Source of the DNA: Niabella sp.
GTDB taxonomy: Bacteria; Bacteroidota; Bacteroidia; Chitinophagales; Chitinophagaceae
Direction: 5' to 3'
DNA length: 64,000 nt
Assembly: GCF_030150205.1 (NCBI RefSeq)
Contig: NZ_JASLGT010000004.1
Span: 1 to 64,000 of the forward strand
Position 1 is the first letter of the stretch. The number at the start of each line of letters is the position of its first letter. Positions 32,897-41,742 of this stretch are shown one piece after another. Below the pieces are notes generated by a model. That model did no database searches and was not told where the DNA came from. It saw only the letters and a list, made by a program, of their open reading frames with translations. The translations under genes and the position numbers were made by a program.

Positions 32897-35140
32897 ATGA
32901 TGAAAAAAAATAATGAGCCCGGCGGCGGTGCTTCTATGGTGCTTTACTTGCGTCGCACATTTGTACAGCAGTGCAGGTACCGGCTTTTCAAACCCTTAGT
33001 GTTTCTTTGTGCCTTCATTTCTTTGTGGTGCACCGCATCCGCACAGACCTGGATCTGGTATCCCGGCGACTATGAAATATGGTTGTCCAACGAAATGCAG
33101 AACCGTCGCACAGAGCGGGGAACTTTTTACCCGGTGTTCTGGAAGACAGACAGTCATTATCCGTTGGTGGATTTTCATAAGGAATTTGATCTGGTCCAAC
33201 CGGAAACCGTAACGATCCATGCGGAAGGAAGGTACAGCGTAAAACTCGATGGCCGGGCATTTCCCGGCACGCCGCAGGCTATTGAGGTGCCGGCCGGTAA
33301 GCACAAAATCAATATTAAAGTATTTAACCAGGCTACGCCACCTGTGGTGTTTGTAAAGGGAAGAACAATTGTGTCTGATAGCAGCTGGCAGGTGACCTTT
33401 GAAGACAAGGAATGGATTGATGAAACAGGGAAAGCATCGGATCTGTCGGCCACCGTTTTTAAACATGCCGGCAGCTGGAATTTCAATGATGCAGCCACTG
33501 TTCCATCGGCCTATAAATTGCCGGTAACGCCGGTAGCAGCTATATCTGCAGAAAAAGTAAGCAAGGGACTTTTGGTCGATTTCGGCAAAGAGACTTTTGG
33601 CTTTGTAAAGCTGCATGGGGTAAAGGGCAGGGGAACCGTCTCGCTCTACTATGGTGAAAGCAGGGAAGAGGCGCTGGATACCGCGGCTTCAGAAACCTTT
33701 GATCGCATGAATGTAGATCAATTAAATGCTGCCGATACCATCAACCCCAACTCAAAAGCGCTGCGGTATGTATATATTGTTACGGATGGAAATATACAAC
33801 TCGATCGGGCGTCCCTGTTGTATGAATATGCTCCATTAGAAGATAAAGGCGCGTTTCGTTGCAATGATGCGGAACTCAACCAGATCTATGATGTATCGAA
33901 ATACACGTTACACCTGAGTACCCGTGAATTTTTTATCGATGGCATTAAGCGCGACCGCTGGATCTGGAGCGGGGATGCGTATCAAAGCTACCTGATGAAC
34001 TATTACCTGATGAATGACAATGAAACGGTAAAGCGAACCACCTATGCACTACGTGGGAAGGAACCGGTAACCGGTCATGTGAATACCATCATGGATTATA
34101 CCTTCTATTGGTTTATGGGGGTTTATGATTATTACCTGTATAGCGGTGACAAGGACTTCCTGGTACAGAATTACGGGCGGATGAAATCGCTGATGGACTT
34201 CGTTTGGAACCGGCGGAATAAGAATGGATTGCTGGAAGGGCTGCCGGGCGACTGGATTTTTATCGACTGGGCAACCGGACTCAGCAAGGACGGAGAAGTG
34301 AGTTTTGAGCAATTGCTTTTTGCGCGCGGACTGGAAACAATGGCGCTTTGTGCAGAGCTGGCTGGTCGACGGCAGGATGCTGCACAATACAAGGCCGCAG
34401 CAGCCGAACTAAAACAAAAATTATTTTCCATATACTGGAGTGATAAAGCAAAGGCGCTGGTGCACAGCAGGGTGAACGGGCAGCCTACCGATCATGTAAC
34501 CCGTTATGCGAATATGTTTGCGATCTTCTTCAATTACTTTAACGAAGAACAAAAACAGGTGGTAAAAACCTCCGTATTGCTGAATAACAAAGTACCGGAG
34601 ATCACAACGCCGTATATGCGTTTTTATGAACTGGAGGCGCTTTGTGCCCTGGGCGAACAAAAATATGTTTTACAGGAAATGAAAAATTACTGGGGCGGCA
34701 TGTTAAAACTGGGAGCCACTTCTTTCTGGGAGGAATATGATCCATCTAAAAATGGAGCGGAGCACTATGCTATGTATGGACGAAAGTACGGCAAAAGTCT
34801 TTGTCATGCCTGGGGTGCCAGCCCCCTGTATTTATTGGGCAGGTATTACCTGGGCGTAAGTCCAACGGCTCCGGGCTACACACAGTATGAAATAAAACCA
34901 GCATTGGGTGGTTTGAAATGGATGGAAGGAAAAGTGCCCACTCCGGCGGGGAACATTGAACTGTATTGCAGTGATAAAGAAATAAGGCTCACTTCTCCGG
35001 TGGGTACGGGGAAGCTGACCATTACCAGTAAAACTAAGCCGGTATGTAAAGAGGGTGAAGTAATGAGCAAAGGGAATAATGTATATGAATTAACAATCGA
35101 AAAGGATAAAAAATACAATGTCCGGTACCAGGCCGTGTAG
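32897..35140 (+). CDS. GH78-like alpha-L-rhamnosidase
   Basis: A 747-residue exported hydrolase. After a long basic N-terminus and a hydrophobic segment (about residues 31-50, ending CTASAQ) come two beta-sandwich regions (about 50-300). The (alpha/alpha)6 barrel follows, beginning FFIDGIKRDRWIWSGDAY (about 345) and including the general-base segment SFWEEYDP (about 615), and a C-terminal beta domain closes the protein. The motif D-G-I-K-R-D-R-W-I-W-S-G-D is one residue shorter than the usual D-x-P-x-R-D-E-R-x-x-W-x-G-D and lacks the Glu that acts as acid in well-studied GH78 enzymes. Activity on L-rhamnose is therefore probable rather than certain. It is translationally close to the symporter. 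Confidence 0.82.
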   Translation: MMKKNNEPGGGASMVLYLRRTFVQQCRYRLFKPLVFLCAFISLWCTASAQTWIWYPGDYEIWLSNEMQNRRTERGTFYPVFWKTDSHYPLVDFHKEFDLVQPETVTIHAEGRYSVKLDGRAFPGTPQAIEVPAGKHKINIKVFNQATPPVVFVKGRTIVSDSSWQVTFEDKEWIDETGKASDLSATVFKHAGSWNFNDAATVPSAYKLPVTPVAAISAEKVSKGLLVDFGKETFGFVKLHGVKGRGTVSLYYGESREEALDTAASETFDRMNVDQLNAADTINPNSKALRYVYIVTDGNIQLDRASLLYEYAPLEDKGAFRCNDAELNQIYDVSKYTLHLSTREFFIDGIKRDRWIWSGDAYQSYLMNYYLMNDNETVKRTTYALRGKEPVTGHVNTIMDYTFYWFMGVYDYYLYSGDKDFLVQNYGRMKSLMDFVWNRRNKNGLLEGLPGDWIFIDWATGLSKDGEVSFEQLLFARGLETMALCAELAGRRQDAAQYKAAAAELKQKLFSIYWSDKAKALVHSRVNGQPTDHVTRYANMFAIFFNYFNEEQKQVVKTSVLLNNKVPEITTPYMRFYELEALCALGEQKYVLQEMKNYWGGMLKLGATSFWEEYDPSKNGAEHYAMYGRKYGKSLCHAWGASPLYLLGRYYLGVSPTAPGYTQYEIKPALGGLKWMEGKVPTPAGNIELYCSDKEIRLTSPVGTGKLTITSKTKPVCKEGEVMSKGNNVYELTIEKDKKYNVRYQAV

Positions 35141-35235
35141 ACCCAGTGTGGCAGTTCCTTTTGTTATGCTGGGTGTGCCATTTCTAAGCACAAAATCAAT
35201 GAAGCGATGACACCGTTTAAAGACGTTACCCTGAA

Positions 35236-35266
35236 AATGTCATCCCGGGCTTGTTCCGGGATCCAC
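35236..35266. repeat. ATCCCGG hairpin repeat upstream of the GH127 gene
   Basis: ATCCCGG (35242-35248) and CCGGGAT (35256-35262) pair around GCTTGTT. The surrounding TGTCATCCCGGGCTTGTTCC pattern matches a dispersed palindromic repeat known from many bacterial genomes. It accounts for an upstream extension of the GH127 reading frame that looks non-coding. Confidence 0.6.
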
Positions 35267-35299
35267 CGCCATGGTGGGTGTCTGCACGCACCATTCAAA

Positions 35300-37309
35300 A
35301 TGAAAAGCTCTTTTTTAATTGCGCTTCTTATACTGAGCATTACAAACATGGCTGTTTATGGTCAGCAGGGCCTGGTCAACACGGCTAAAAGCCCCTACGC
35401 GGCCCTATCAACCGTAGGTTTAGGAGATGTACATTTTACCAATGGATTCTGGGCGGAGCGTTTCGCGGTTTGCAGGGATGAAATGGTGCCCACGCTTTGG
35501 AAGACCTATACGAGCGATACAGTCTGTTATGCATTTCAGAATTTCAGGATCGCGGCCGGGCTGGATACCGGAAGTTTCCGGGGGCCTTCTTTTCATGATG
35601 GTGATTTTTATAAAACCCTGGAGGCGCTGGCGGCAATGTATGCCGTTACAAAAGATCCGCAGCTGAATCGATGGATGGAAACGGCAATTGAAGTAATCGC
35701 CAAAGCGCAGCGGGCAGATGGGTATCTTTATACAAAGAATATTATTGGTCAGCAACATACCGGGGCACAAAAAATGTTCGATGATAAGCTCAGCTTTGAG
35801 GCTTATAACTTTGGGCACCTGATGACCGCAGCATGCGTACATTACCGGGCGACCGGCAAAAATAACCTGCTGGAGATTGCCTCCAGGGCTGCGGATTTCC
35901 TGATTGGATTCTACCATACCGCAACGCCGGAACAGGCACGCAATGCGATCTGCCCTTCGCACTACATGGGACTGGCGGAGTTGTACCGCACCACCCACCA
36001 GCAAAAATATCTTGACCTGCTGGTAAAATTGATTGATATCCGGGGCGCAACGGAAGGTACGGATGATAACAGCGACCGGGCACCCGTTCGCGAAATGAAA
36101 AAAATTGTTGGCCATGCCGTAAGAGCCAACTACCTGATGGCGGGTGTTGCCGACCTGTATGCAGAAAATGGCGACCAGACGTTAATGCATACCTTAGATC
36201 AGTTGTGGAACAATGTGATCAATACAAAAATGTATATTACCGGCGGCTGCGGCGCCTTGTATGATGGCGTTTCGGTAGACGGAACCTCTTACAATCCAGA
36301 CACCGTTCAGAAAGTGCATCAGTCCTATGGCCGGGATTACCAGTTGCCGAACTTTAGTGCGCATAATGAAACCTGTGCCAATATCGGTAATGTGCTCTGG
36401 AACTGGCGTATGTTTTTATTAACCGGGGATGAACGTTATATGAACATTGTGGAACTGGCATTGTATAACAGTGTGCTAAGCGGGGTAAGCCTGGATGGGA
36501 GGAATTATTTTTATACCAATCCGCTTGCGGCAACAAAAAACTATCCCTACCAGTTGCGCTGGAACGGCGGACGAAAACCCTATATCAGCTTGTCTAATTG
36601 CTGTCCGCCAAACCTGGTACGTACCCTTGCAGAAGTAGGCGATTATATGTATGGCGTGGGAAAGGATGGATTATATATTAACACCTACAGCAGCAACCAG
36701 CTGAAAACAAAATGGCCGGATGGTAATGATGTACAGTTAACACAACAAAGTAATTATCCCTGGCAGGGGCAGGTGCTGATCACGATTCAAAAAGCACCGG
36801 CAGCAATGCCTGTGCATCTGCGTATTCCCGGATGGTGTAAAACGGCTACGATAACATGTAAAGGAACCACGCAACATGTAAAAGGCGGACAATATATACG
36901 GCTGGATAAGAGCTGGCGGCCGGGCGATAAAATAGAACTGATCATGGAAATGCCGGTGCAGCTGATGGAAAGCAATCCCCTGGTTGAAGAAACCCGTAAC
37001 CAGGTAGCGGTGAAAAGAGGCCCCGTGGTATATTGTTTGGAATCTCCCGACTATAAAGGAAACAAAATAACAGACGTAATGATCCCTGCGGATATAAAGC
37101 TAAACCCTGTACCGGCCACCCTGGGTCGTGCGGCATTTATGGCGTTAACGGGAACGGCAAAAGCAGCAGCTCAGGAAAACTGGAATCATATACTTTACCA
37201 GGAGGTAAAAAAAGAACAGCGGGCTGTAACGGTAAAACTGATTCCTTATTACGCCTGGGCAAACCGGGGATTGTCTGACATGCGTGTGTGGTTGCCTTTG
37301 GTGCGCTGA
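35300..37309 (+). CDS. GH127-family glycoside hydrolase (beta-L-arabinofuranosidase-like)
   Basis: A 669-residue exported protein of the former DUF1680 group. The start ATG 35300 gives a clean signal peptide (MKSSFLIALLILSITNMAVY, then GQQ). The (alpha/alpha)6 barrel carries WAERFAVCRDEMVPTLW and FHDGDFYKTLEALAAMYA. The zinc/thiolate site is complete: Glu357 and Cys359 (ETCANIG) and Cys434-Cys435 (SNCCPPN). By analogy with the Bifidobacterium enzyme HypBA1, the first Cys of that pair is the nucleophile. Family members release beta-L-arabinofuranose or, in rhamnogalacturonan II loci, aceric acid. It is the fifth plus-strand gene of the cluster and is 34 bp upstream of GH106. Confidence 0.92.
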   Translation: MKSSFLIALLILSITNMAVYGQQGLVNTAKSPYAALSTVGLGDVHFTNGFWAERFAVCRDEMVPTLWKTYTSDTVCYAFQNFRIAAGLDTGSFRGPSFHDGDFYKTLEALAAMYAVTKDPQLNRWMETAIEVIAKAQRADGYLYTKNIIGQQHTGAQKMFDDKLSFEAYNFGHLMTAACVHYRATGKNNLLEIASRAADFLIGFYHTATPEQARNAICPSHYMGLAELYRTTHQQKYLDLLVKLIDIRGATEGTDDNSDRAPVREMKKIVGHAVRANYLMAGVADLYAENGDQTLMHTLDQLWNNVINTKMYITGGCGALYDGVSVDGTSYNPDTVQKVHQSYGRDYQLPNFSAHNETCANIGNVLWNWRMFLLTGDERYMNIVELALYNSVLSGVSLDGRNYFYTNPLAATKNYPYQLRWNGGRKPYISLSNCCPPNLVRTLAEVGDYMYGVGKDGLYINTYSSNQLKTKWPDGNDVQLTQQSNYPWQGQVLITIQKAPAAMPVHLRIPGWCKTATITCKGTTQHVKGGQYIRLDKSWRPGDKIELIMEMPVQLMESNPLVEETRNQVAVKRGPVVYCLESPDYKGNKITDVMIPADIKLNPVPATLGRAAFMALTGTAKAAAQENWNHILYQEVKKEQRAVTVKLIPYYAWANRGLSDMRVWLPLVR

Positions 37310-37343
37310 GCATCTTTAACCGGTTTTAAGAAGCATATCTGGA

Positions 37344-40300
37344 ATGAAAAAAACGCAATTGAAAATATGGATGATGCGGCAATTGATTTTAGGGTGGGTA
37401 CTTTTGAGCTGCGGTCAGGTGTTATGGGCCCAACATACCGATGCGGATGTAAAGGCTGTTTTTACAACGCCTCCGGAACAGGCACGTCCCTGGGTGTTCT
37501 GGTACTGGATGCATGCCGCAGTTTCCAAAGAGGGTATCACCGCGGATCTTGAGTCGATGAAAAATGCCGGGATTGGCGGCGCCTACCTGATGCCCATTGG
37601 CGATACATCCGTGAAGCTGCCGTTTGATCGTCCGGTGCGGCAATTGACACCCGAATGGTGGGCGATGGTCAATCATGCTATGAAGGAGGCAAAACGGCTT
37701 CATTTAAAACTGGCCATGCACTTTAGCGATGGCTTTGCACTGGGAGGCGGACCCTGGATCAGACCGGAACAATCCATGCAAAAATTAACCTGGAGTAAAC
37801 GGTATGTGAAACCAGGAATGAAGGGGGCCATAAAGCTGGATCAGCCGCAATCAAATGAAGGCTACTATCAGGATGTGGCGGTATTTGCCTATCCTGCAAA
37901 AAACGTTACTGCGTTTACAGGCAAAAAAATCAGGCCAATCGTTACAACCAGCACGGGCATTGCTGCAGCTTTTTTGGCCTTACCGGATCCTGGTAATAAA
38001 CAAAGTTTTAAAACCGATTCGGCTGCATGGATCCGGTATCAATATCCCGGGTCTTTTACAGCTAGATCTGTACGCATTCATATTGGTGGCAACAACTACC
38101 AGGCCCTTCGCCTGATCCTGCAAAGCAGCAATGATGGGGCACACTTTAAAACGGTTACCCGGTTGGCACCGCCCCGGAACGGCTGGCAGGATACGGATGA
38201 AGATTATACCTTTTCAATACCAGCCACTACAGCCAAATATTTCCGGTTCGTTTATGATAAAAAAGGCACTGAACCTGGGGCAGAAGACCTGGATGCGGCA
38301 AAGTGGAAACCTTCATTGAAGGTAATGGGTATTTATCTGGGTGAAGAACCGGTCATTCATCAATATGAAGCGAAGAATGGCAGCATATGGCGGGTGGCCG
38401 CAAATACAACAGCAGCGCAGGTACCGGACAGGGACGCCGTGCCGCTAAAGCGGGTTATTGATCTTACCGGGAAAATGGAACAGGACGGAACGTTGCGCTG
38501 GATACCTCCCGCGGGTAATTGGGTGATCGTTCGCATCGGCCATACCAGTACCGGGCATGTAAACGCTACCGGCGGAGCGGGAAAAGGATTGGAGTGCGAT
38601 AAATTTGATCCGGAAGCGATAACGCTGCAATTTGATAACTGGTTTGCAAAGGCTTTTGAAAAAACGGATCCCGGACTGGCAGCGGAAGTGTTGAAAATTT
38701 TTCATGTGGACAGTTGGGAATGCGGCAGCCAAAACTGGAGCCGTAACTTTCTTTCGGAATTTCGAAAACGATGTGGTTATGACCTGCGGCCCTGGCTGCT
38801 GGTGATGACCGGTGTGCCCCTGGAAAACGCGGCCACTTCGGAACGGGTTCTGCATGATGTACGTGCTACGATAGCGGGAATGATTCAGGAGGTATTTTAT
38901 GCAACGCTAAAAAAGCGGGCACATGAAAAAGGTACGGCTTTTAGTGCAGAAAGTGTAGCCCCCACCATGGTTAGTGATGGGTTGTTGCATTATCAGTCTG
39001 TCGATATCCCGATGGGGGAATTTTGGTTGAACAGTCCTACACATGATAAACCCAATGATATGCTGGATGCCATCAGTGGTGCGCATATTTATGGCAAAAA
39101 TATTATACAGGCGGAGGCCTTTACCACACTGCGGATGGACTGGAGTGAGCATCCGGGTAATATCAAAGTATTGGGCGACCGCAATTTTGCCATGGGCATC
39201 AATAAAATGGTATTACATGTGTTTGCCCATAATCCGTTCCTGGATAAAAAACCGGGTGTAACGCTGGACAGGGTTGGTTTATATTTTCAAAGAGACCAGA
39301 CATGGATGAAGCCCGGTAAGGCCTGGATCGATTACCTGGCAAGAACTTCCGCGTTGCTGCAGTTAGGGGAACCTGTAACGGATATTGCTGTATTTACGGG
39401 CGAAGAGTTGCCCCGGCGATCGGTATTGCCCGACCGGCTGGCCACAACGCTTCCCGGTCTTTTTGGAGCGGCTGCCGTTGCTTTTGAAAAAAAACGCATG
39501 GAAAACGAGGGGCAGCCGATGACTACCCAGCCTTCTGGTGTATTGCATGCTGCCAATATCGCAAACCCCGCTGATTATGTGAATGCGCTGCATGGTTATA
39601 AATACGATTGCTTTAACCCGGATGTATTGTTACAGATGCGTGTAGAGAACGGGCGGGTTATAACTCCGGGCGGTGCTTCCTACGCTGTACTGGTCATTCC
39701 GGGTAAGCAGGCAATGAATCCTAATGGCCATTTGCTTTCCGTTGCTGCTGCAAAGAAGATAAAAGCACTGGTACAGGAAGGGGCAACCGTGATCATGGAC
39801 AAAGGATTTTATGCGCCCCCTGGATTTAAAGAAAATACGGCTGCTTTAAAAGACATATTGACGGACTTATACAGTAAAAGCACTTTTAAGGGGACATTGA
39901 TCACCGCACCCTTCCTGCAACCGGATCTTAAAACGCTGGGTGTAGCAAAGGACGTGGATGTATTGCAAGGGGGCGATACCATCGCCTGGACGCATCGGCG
40001 TCTTACCAGCGGAGAACTTTATTTTCTGTCAAATCCCTTTGAACGTAAGCGCAGGCTTGAGATCGCATTCCGTGTAAAAGACCTGGAACCGCAACTGCTG
40101 GATGCGGTAACCGGTACCATTACAGCTGCTACTGAATGGCGAAGAGAAGCTGCACGTACGGTTGTAACCATTACGCTGGAACCGAATGCATCGGTGTTTG
40201 TGTATTTTCAACAACCCAGGCACCAGGTATCCGTACAAAAAAACGCCATGATAAAAAAACGGATGGCGATAACCGGAAGCTGGAACCTTACATTTGATCC

Positions 40301-40733
40301 GGCGTTTGGTGGTTTGCAAACAGCAGTGCCCATGCGTGTATTAAAAAGCTGGGATACTTTTGATGAGCCGGCTGTTAAATATTATTCCGGCACCGCCGTA
40401 TACAAAAATCAATTTGAATGGGAAAACACTTCTCCAGGCAGACCGGTATGGCTGGAACTGGATAGCCTGTACAACCTGGCGTCTGTAACGGTCAATGGAA
40501 TCGATTGTGGTACGATCTGGACACCTCCTTACCGGCTGGATATTTCAAAAGCAGTTAAAAAAGGAATGAACACACTGGAAATAGCCGTAACGAATACCTG
40601 GGCAAACCGGCTGGCAGGTGATCAGCAATTACCGGAAGAAAAGCGGGAGACCTGGACCACGGCGCCCATTCGTTTACAGGAGAAAACCTTACTGCCAGCG
40701 GGTTTGAAAGGTGAGGTCCGGATCGTGCAATAG
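37344..40733 (+). CDS. GH106-like alpha-L-rhamnosidase
   Basis: A 1129-residue exported enzyme with a signal peptide (about residues 1-29, ending VLWAQ). The catalytic part starts ARPWVFWYWMHAAVSKEGITAD and contains AGIGGAYLMPIGD, HFSDGFALGGGPWIRPEQSM and HVDSWECGSQNWS, all typical of GH106 (the former 'glycosyl hydrolase' / BNR-like group). Inserted beta domains follow (for example IRYQYPGSFTARSVRIHIGG), and a C-terminal GH2-type sugar-binding sandwich ends the protein (GSWNLTFDPAFGG ... GTAVYKNQFEW). Length matches the family (about 1100). It would remove terminal L-rhamnose from pectin side chains. It is the last gene of the cluster, 53 bp from a convergent gene. Confidence 0.9.
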   Translation: MKKTQLKIWMMRQLILGWVLLSCGQVLWAQHTDADVKAVFTTPPEQARPWVFWYWMHAAVSKEGITADLESMKNAGIGGAYLMPIGDTSVKLPFDRPVRQLTPEWWAMVNHAMKEAKRLHLKLAMHFSDGFALGGGPWIRPEQSMQKLTWSKRYVKPGMKGAIKLDQPQSNEGYYQDVAVFAYPAKNVTAFTGKKIRPIVTTSTGIAAAFLALPDPGNKQSFKTDSAAWIRYQYPGSFTARSVRIHIGGNNYQALRLILQSSNDGAHFKTVTRLAPPRNGWQDTDEDYTFSIPATTAKYFRFVYDKKGTEPGAEDLDAAKWKPSLKVMGIYLGEEPVIHQYEAKNGSIWRVAANTTAAQVPDRDAVPLKRVIDLTGKMEQDGTLRWIPPAGNWVIVRIGHTSTGHVNATGGAGKGLECDKFDPEAITLQFDNWFAKAFEKTDPGLAAEVLKIFHVDSWECGSQNWSRNFLSEFRKRCGYDLRPWLLVMTGVPLENAATSERVLHDVRATIAGMIQEVFYATLKKRAHEKGTAFSAESVAPTMVSDGLLHYQSVDIPMGEFWLNSPTHDKPNDMLDAISGAHIYGKNIIQAEAFTTLRMDWSEHPGNIKVLGDRNFAMGINKMVLHVFAHNPFLDKKPGVTLDRVGLYFQRDQTWMKPGKAWIDYLARTSALLQLGEPVTDIAVFTGEELPRRSVLPDRLATTLPGLFGAAAVAFEKKRMENEGQPMTTQPSGVLHAANIANPADYVNALHGYKYDCFNPDVLLQMRVENGRVITPGGASYAVLVIPGKQAMNPNGHLLSVAAAKKIKALVQEGATVIMDKGFYAPPGFKENTAALKDILTDLYSKSTFKGTLITAPFLQPDLKTLGVAKDVDVLQGGDTIAWTHRRLTSGELYFLSNPFERKRRLEIAFRVKDLEPQLLDAVTGTITAATEWRREAARTVVTITLEPNASVFVYFQQPRHQVSVQKNAMIKKRMAITGSWNLTFDPAFGGLQTAVPMRVLKSWDTFDEPAVKYYSGTAVYKNQFEWENTSPGRPVWLELDSLYNLASVTVNGIDCGTIWTPPYRLDISKAVKKGMNTLEIAVTNTWANRLAGDQQLPEEKRETWTTAPIRLQEKTLLPAGLKGEVRIVQ

Positions 40734-40785
40734 TGCAAACTGCGACGAATCGCTTTTTACATTTAAACGTTTTTTTGGAATGCAG

Positions 40786-41493
40786 TTACCGTTTAGGGCG
40801 TATAAACTCCTTATAATGGTCGTTGATATAGGCAATCATATCGGCATGGTCCAGTGTCCGGGCAAGTGTATAAGATGGACGGTACCGGTACATAAACTGA
40901 CGTAGCGAATCATTTTTTAAACCGGTCAGCTTGCTTACCCAAACCGGGGAAAATACATAATCAATATAAGCCTCTTCCTCGTTTTTGAGGAGCTGCTTTC
41001 TGAACTTTCGCTGTTCGCGGGACTTTTTAGAAAAATGAGTGATGGGGCTTACAGAGATCCCAAACCCGTCCGGAGGACGATTCCCCCCGGTAATGCCCGG
41101 CCCTTTTTCAAAATACCGGCTGTATTGCTCTCTGCGTCTTAACGAATCCAGCTGGTAATTGCTGGTGATGGTTACATTCTTCAGGGTGTGCGGATCTTCT
41201 TTAAGTCCAACATCATAGCCCGTCTTTAAAAGTTGTTCTTCTACTTTCACCGTATCACTCGTAAGACCTGTAAAAGAAAACACCACCACATCTTTATTCC
41301 GGGCCTCAATTACATAAGTACCGGCAGGGGTAGCGAGTATGGTTTTACCGGTAGTAAGGTTGGTAACCGATGCTCCCGGAACCGGTGTGTCATTGGTATA
41401 CATGAAAATATTTCCCCGCAGGTAAGTCTGGCAAAATCCCATCGTGGGAAGGGTAAGCAGTGCGAGTGATAGTATAAAGATTCTAAGCTGCAT
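40786..41493 (-). CDS. Exported protein with carboxypeptidase-like regulatory domain
   Basis: A 235-residue protein with a signal peptide (about residues 1-21). A short CarboxypepD_reg-like beta domain follows (YLRGNIFMYTNDTPVPGASV, then a V-x-F-S-F-T-G turn), which in other Bacteroidota proteins is the N-terminal plug-side domain of SusC. The second half (about 110-235) is charged and helical with many Arg/Lys (KKSREQRKFRKQLLKNEEE) and no recognised domain. This organisation is seen in several uncharacterised Bacteroidota envelope proteins. It stands alone on the minus strand. Confidence 0.75.
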   Translation of the reverse strand: MQLRIFILSLALLTLPTMGFCQTYLRGNIFMYTNDTPVPGASVTNLTTGKTILATPAGTYVIEARNKDVVVFSFTGLTSDTVKVEEQLLKTGYDVGLKEDPHTLKNVTITSNYQLDSLRRREQYSRYFEKGPGITGGNRPPDGFGISVSPITHFSKKSREQRKFRKQLLKNEEEAYIDYVFSPVWVSKLTGLKNDSLRQFMYRYRPSYTLARTLDHADMIAYINDHYKEFIRPKR

Positions 41494-41742
41494 GTATATT
41501 AAAATTAAGCAGGCTTTTTATTCGGGACCTCCAATGTTTTGTTAAAAGCCCCCTAACGGCCGCCGGAGAAAAAACAGTGTCCCATCGGAATCCAGGACAT
41601 TTAATGGAAAGGGCTTAAAAAAATAAAGAACTTTTTTAGTCGCCGGGCAGCGTCCGGATGCCTGAAACCGGATAACCTGCTGCCTGGTACAAATTTCCAA
41701 AAAATTGAACTAATTTGGCCGGAAATTTTCGAAGCATATTTA

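Noticed and set aside
35207..35299. N-terminal extension of the GH127 protein
   Set aside because: It would hide the signal peptide and is produced by a dispersed hairpin repeat; ATG 35300 gives a standard signal sequence.
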